Source: JAHDBG01 sp963922685
Lineage (GTDB): Bacteria; Pseudomonadota; Gammaproteobacteria; Chromatiales; Chromatiaceae
Direction: 5' to 3'
Length of the DNA: 18,400 nucleotides
Assembly (NCBI GenBank): GCA_963922685.1
Contig: CAWUJM010000036.1
Span: 1-18,400 of the forward strand
Below, one piece after another: positions 15,301-18,400 of the stretch. Position 1 is the first letter of the stretch, and the number at the start of each line of letters is the position of its first letter. A model generated the notes under the pieces. The model ran no database searches, was not told the origin of the DNA, and was given only the letters and a program-made list of their open reading frames with translations. A program made the translations under genes and the position numbers.

Positions 15301-18009
15301 ATGTTGCATACTACTGCTGCCCTGCGCACAGCGTTCCTGGATTTTTTTGTTCAGCGTCAACACCAGAAACTGCCTTCCGGCTCACTGGTTCCGGATATGC
15401 AGGATACCAGTCTGTTATTTACTAACGCCGGGATGGTGCCGTTTAAGGCAGCCTTTCTGGGGCAGGTTATGCCATCTGATGTTCGTGTTACGACGGCACA
15501 ACGTTGTGTCCGGGCCGGTGGTAAGCATAATGACCTGGATCAGGTCGGATATACGGCGCGGCATCATACATTTTTTGAAATGCTGGGTAATTTCAGTTTT
15601 GGTGATTATTTTAAGCGCGAAGCGATTCAGTCAGCCTGGCAGTTTCTGACACAGGTGTTGCAACTCCCACCGGACAGGTTATGGGTGACGGTGTATCAGT
15701 CAGATGATGAGGCTGCTGCGATCTGGCTGGATGAGATCGGCGTGGATGCGGGTCGGTTCAGTCGGATCGGGGATAAGTCAGCTGATCAGCCGTATATCAG
15801 CGATAATTTCTGGTCCATGGGGGAGACAGGTCCCTGCGGCCCCTGTTCCGAGATTTTTTATGATCACGGCCCGCAGATTCCGGGTGGACCACCGGGAACA
15901 CCGGAAGAGGATGGTGACCGGTATATTGAATTGTGGAACCTGGTGTTCATGCAATATAACCGGGATACGGCAGGTCAGCTGACCCCCTTACCCAGGCCAT
16001 CGGTGGATACCGGTATGGGACTGGAACGGTTGGCCGCTGTGTTGCAGGGGGTGCATTCTAATTATGAGATTGATCTGTTCCGGGTGTTGATTCAGGCAGC
16101 CGCAGTTGCGACGGGTACCCGGGATCTGCAGGCACGGTCATTGCGGGTCATCGCCGACCATATCCGCTCAGCAGCTTTTATGGTGGTTGACGGGGTCGTA
16201 CCGGGAAATGAAGGCCGGGGTTATGTCCTGCGTCGTATTATCCGGCGGGCAGTACGGCATGGCTACCAGCTGGGTCAGCAGCAACCATTTTTTCACACGC
16301 TGGTGACGGCACTGGATCAGCAGATGGGTGATGCGTATCCGGAATTGCGTCAGGCTGAGGCCCGTGTCACGCAAGTGCTGAAGTCAGAAGAAGTCCGGTT
16401 TGCTGAAACTCTGACACAGGGTATGCGCCTGCTGAATACGGTGATTCATGATCTGTCTGGTAACAGGATACCGGGAGATATTTGTTTTAAGCTGTACGAT
16501 ACGTATGGCTTTCCACTGGATTTAACCGCAGACATCGCGCGTGAGCAGAACTTAAGTGTGGATGAGGCCGGCTTTGATCAGGCGATGGCGGCACAGCAGA
16601 CGCGCGGTAGGGCAGCCAGCCGGTTTGCTACAGTACAGTCTGTGCGCCTGCCGGTTTCTGGTAAGACTGACTTTATCGGTTATACGCAGCTGGCTGACAG
16701 GGCAACGGTCATTGCACTGTTCCACGAAGGTGTCGCGGCAGATACCTTGCTGCCGGGTCAGACGGGTGTGGTCGTACTGGACAGGACGGTACTGTATGCT
16801 GAGTCTGGTGGTCAGACTGGTGACACGGGGACCTTATCCCGGGATGATTGTTGTTTCAGGGTGCAGGACACGCAGCAACAAGGTGAAGTGGTCGTCCATA
16901 TCGGGATACAGCAAACGGGTTATCTGCAGCTGGGTGATACGATGCAGGTGGCAGTGGATACCACGCGACGCCAGCAGATTGCTCTGAACCACTCGGCGAC
17001 CCATCTGTTACATGCCGCACTGCGCCAGGTGCTGGGTGCACAGGTACAACAACAGGGATCACTGGTCACAGCGCAGCGGTTGCGTTTTGATTTCTGCTAT
17101 GCAGCTCCGGTTTCCAGAGAACAGACAGAGGCCATTGAGCAACTGATTAATGCGCATATCCGGCAGAATCATCTGGTTGAGACCCGTCTGATGTCGCTGG
17201 AAGATGCGCAGGCGAGCGGCGCACTGGCCTTATTCGGTGAAAAATATCAGGAACAGGTGCGGGTACTGCGCATGGGAGAGTTTTCCACAGAACTGTGTGG
17301 CGGCACACATGTCCGGGCTACCGGGGATATTGGCCTGTGTAAAATCATTACAGAAACCGGGGTCGCAGCAGGTATCCGCCGGATTGAAGCGGTAACTGGC
17401 GAGCAGGCAGTACGCTGGGTGGCCGAAAGTACAGCGTGTCTGGCAGAGCTGGGTGCACAGCTGCATTGCGCCTGGGCGGATCTGCCGGTTAAACTGAGCA
17501 GAATGTTGTCGGAACAGAAACAGCTGCACAGGACGATACAGGCCCTGCAGGTTGAAGCAGCGGCGCAGGTGGGTACGAATCTGGTTGAGCAGGCAGTGGA
17601 GATTGCTGGTATTCAGGTACTGGCAGCAGAGGTGCCGACTGCAGATAAAAAGGCCTTGCGTGGTCTACTGGATCAGCTGCAACACAAACTAGCAGCTCCA
17701 TCAATCATTATGCTGGCGACGGTATCCGGTGGGCAGGTGCAGTTATTTGCTGCAGTAAGCCAGACATTGCAGGCGGATTATCCGGCCAATGTGCTGATCC
17801 GGCAGGCAGCAGCACTGATGGGCGGCAATGGTGGTGGGCGTGCTGACCGGGCGCAGGCCGGCGGGGGTGACCCGGAGGGTTTAGCGCATGTGCTGGCATT
17901 GGTGCAGGAGTGGGTGTCTGCACGTAGCAGAAACAGGGGTGAAAATAAGAGAGTGGATGGTTACTCAGAGTCCGCCGGGTTCGGCGTGTCTGAGTGCTCT
18001 GCCCGATAG
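15301..18009 (+). CDS. alaS: Alanyl-tRNA synthetase with IS-derived C-terminal tail
   Basis: Charges tRNA-Ala. 902 residues from the ATG at 15301 (MLHTTAALRTAFLDFF), where AlaS homologs start; a GTG at 15262, right after the preceding stop, would add 13 residues. The class II core includes LFTNAGMVPFKAAFLG, RCVRAGGKHNDLDQVGYTARHHTFFEMLGNFSFGDY (across residues 79-113) and GMGLERLAAVLQG. The editing domain carries the zinc set H564, H568 (NHSATH), C666 and H670 (CGGTH). The C-terminal C-Ala domain ends GGNGGGRADRAQAGG ... EWVSAR, where the family normally stops. The last ~25 residues, from about 17932 on, lie in IS-like DNA and overlap a transposase remnant antisense. The core enzyme looks intact. 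Confidence 0.95.
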   Translation: MLHTTAALRTAFLDFFVQRQHQKLPSGSLVPDMQDTSLLFTNAGMVPFKAAFLGQVMPSDVRVTTAQRCVRAGGKHNDLDQVGYTARHHTFFEMLGNFSFGDYFKREAIQSAWQFLTQVLQLPPDRLWVTVYQSDDEAAAIWLDEIGVDAGRFSRIGDKSADQPYISDNFWSMGETGPCGPCSEIFYDHGPQIPGGPPGTPEEDGDRYIELWNLVFMQYNRDTAGQLTPLPRPSVDTGMGLERLAAVLQGVHSNYEIDLFRVLIQAAAVATGTRDLQARSLRVIADHIRSAAFMVVDGVVPGNEGRGYVLRRIIRRAVRHGYQLGQQQPFFHTLVTALDQQMGDAYPELRQAEARVTQVLKSEEVRFAETLTQGMRLLNTVIHDLSGNRIPGDICFKLYDTYGFPLDLTADIAREQNLSVDEAGFDQAMAAQQTRGRAASRFATVQSVRLPVSGKTDFIGYTQLADRATVIALFHEGVAADTLLPGQTGVVVLDRTVLYAESGGQTGDTGTLSRDDCCFRVQDTQQQGEVVVHIGIQQTGYLQLGDTMQVAVDTTRRQQIALNHSATHLLHAALRQVLGAQVQQQGSLVTAQRLRFDFCYAAPVSREQTEAIEQLINAHIRQNHLVETRLMSLEDAQASGALALFGEKYQEQVRVLRMGEFSTELCGGTHVRATGDIGLCKIITETGVAAGIRRIEAVTGEQAVRWVAESTACLAELGAQLHCAWADLPVKLSRMLSEQKQLHRTIQALQVEAAAQVGTNLVEQAVEIAGIQVLAAEVPTADKKALRGLLDQLQHKLAAPSIIMLATVSGGQVQLFAAVSQTLQADYPANVLIRQAAALMGGNGGGRADRAQAGGGDPEGLAHVLALVQEWVSARSRNRGENKRVDGYSESAGFGVSECSAR

Positions 18010-18152
18010 ATCTGGACAGGTGTTTTGTAGTCCAGCGACTGATGTAGCCGCTGATGGTTGTAGAACTGAAAATAGTCGTGCAGCCCTTGCTTCACCTCCC
18101 GTCCGCTCTGAAAATCGTGAAGAAAAATGTGCTCATATTTGACGGTGCGCCA
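17961..18152 (-). pseudogene. IS3-family transposase remnant (C-terminal end only)
   Basis: The minus strand encodes WRTVKYEHIFLHDF, then a helix and YFQFYNHQRLHQSLDYKTPVQIY, the C-terminal tail of an IS3-type OrfB integrase-core transposase, ending in TAA at 17961-17963. Upstream of the W codon (18150-18152) the resemblance stops abruptly, so the catalytic DDE region, including the last acidic residue, is missing. It lies antisense to the end of alaS, so its insertion probably supplied the present alaS stop codon. Non-functional on its own. Confidence 0.8.
17963..17995. repeat. Long interrupted hairpin at transposase/alaS overlap
   Basis: ACTCAGA (17963-17969) pairs with TCTGAGT (17989-17995), and inside it CGCCG (17973-17977) pairs with CGGCG (17982-17986) around a GGTT loop, with a 3-by-2 internal bulge. 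About 12 bp in all. No T-run follows on either strand. It encodes the last transposase residues on one strand and the alaS tail on the other. It may limit read-through between the IS and alaS. Confidence 0.5.
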
Positions 18153-18221
18153 GTTGAAGATCTCACAGCGTTCTCCCTGCGTCAGCAAAACGGTGTGCCT
18201 GGGATCGGGTTCACTGGTTTT

Positions 18222-18368
18222 CGGCTTAACGAAACTTTTAACACCCTGAAGAACCAAGGTTATCCGTTCGAGCATAACTTTGGTCATGGCCATCAGCATC
18301 TGACAACGGTGCTGATGTATTTGATGATACTGGCTTTTCTGATTGATCAGCAATTCCCGCTGCGATAG
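18222..18368 (+). pseudogene. Remnant of a second, different DDE transposase
   Basis: The plus strand encodes RLNETFNTLKNQGYPFEHNF, then GHGHQHL and a hydrophobic YLMILAFLIDQ, the C-terminal part of a DDE transposase group usually reading IENETFNTLKNQGY-x-x-EHNFGHG. Resemblance begins at about 18222 and ends at about 18353; the frame stops at 18366-18368. The preceding part of the protein and any terminal repeats are absent, and 18153-18221 resembles nothing I recognise. I cannot assign the IS family with confidence. The final 32 bases of the window (18369-18400) hold no gene. Confidence 0.65.
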
Positions 18369-18400
18369 AAACCCCCAATAAAAATAAGGGTTGTAGGGGT

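Noticed and set aside
18153..18353. Upstream half of the minus-strand frame 17961-18353 as transposase
   Set aside because: Resemblance to IS3 transposases stops at the WRTVKYE motif; the rest is antisense to the other transposase remnant.
18054..18368. A complete 104-residue plus-strand protein
   Set aside because: Its first third is antisense to the IS3-type fragment; only the part after about 18222 resembles a transposase, so it is a chimera of remnants.
18371..18400. ACCCC...GGGGT and AACCC...GGGTT pairings at the right edge as an IS end
   Set aside because: The window stops there, the arms are short, and no partner end can be shown.
1..18400. tRNA, rRNA, CRISPR array or integration site
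   Set aside because: None seen: no regularly spaced repeats, no rRNA-like stretches and no tRNA cloverleaf recognised by eye on either strand.

Overview
The window reads as chromosomal DNA of a gammaproteobacterium. The support is protein-level resemblance of ModABC, RsmE, PdxH, the YfjD-type CNNM/CBS protein, IspH, PyrE, LeuS and AlaS to enterobacterial or pseudomonad counterparts. I cannot name a genus. Genes are tightly packed, with several overlapping stop/start codons, but both window ends carry non-coding or mobile-element debris.

Layout. (1) 1-297 has no gene that I can identify. It holds stem-loops and a 121-bp MITE-like element (114-234) with near-perfect 20-bp terminal inverted repeats beginning TTAA. 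(2) 298-2862 is a modABC molybdate ABC transporter operon. (3) 2863-3112 is a 250-bp convergent intergenic region with stem-loops. (4) 3113-6808 on the minus strand is a probable operon ispH - CNNM/CBS membrane protein - pdxH - rsmE. (5) 6825-10057 on the plus strand is pyrE-leuS, overlapping by 4 nt, and divergent from ispH with almost no intergenic DNA. (6) 10091-15261 is an unusual, AT-rich, tightly coupled four-gene cassette between leuS and alaS. It encodes a prohibitin-like SPFH membrane protein, a lipoprotein that appears to fuse two periplasmic binding modules, a secreted type-2 solute-binding protein, and a divergent Amt/Rh-family membrane protein with a signal peptide and a periplasmic coiled-coil extension. 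(7) 15301-18009 is alaS, whose last ~25 codons seem to derive from IS DNA. (8) 17961-18368 holds two different transposase remnants in opposite orientations.

The cassette in (6) is the best candidate for an undescribed system. All four products are predicted to place their distinctive domains in the periplasm or inner membrane. No ABC permease or ATPase accompanies the two binding proteins. The Amt-like protein keeps both pore histidines of AmtB at nearly identical spacing while losing other signature residues. A perfect extended -10 promoter motif overlaps the leuS stop codon just upstream. I infer a nitrogen-compound or amino-acid sensing or uptake complex scaffolded by the SPFH protein. 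That function is a hypothesis; the domain assignments are read from the sequence.
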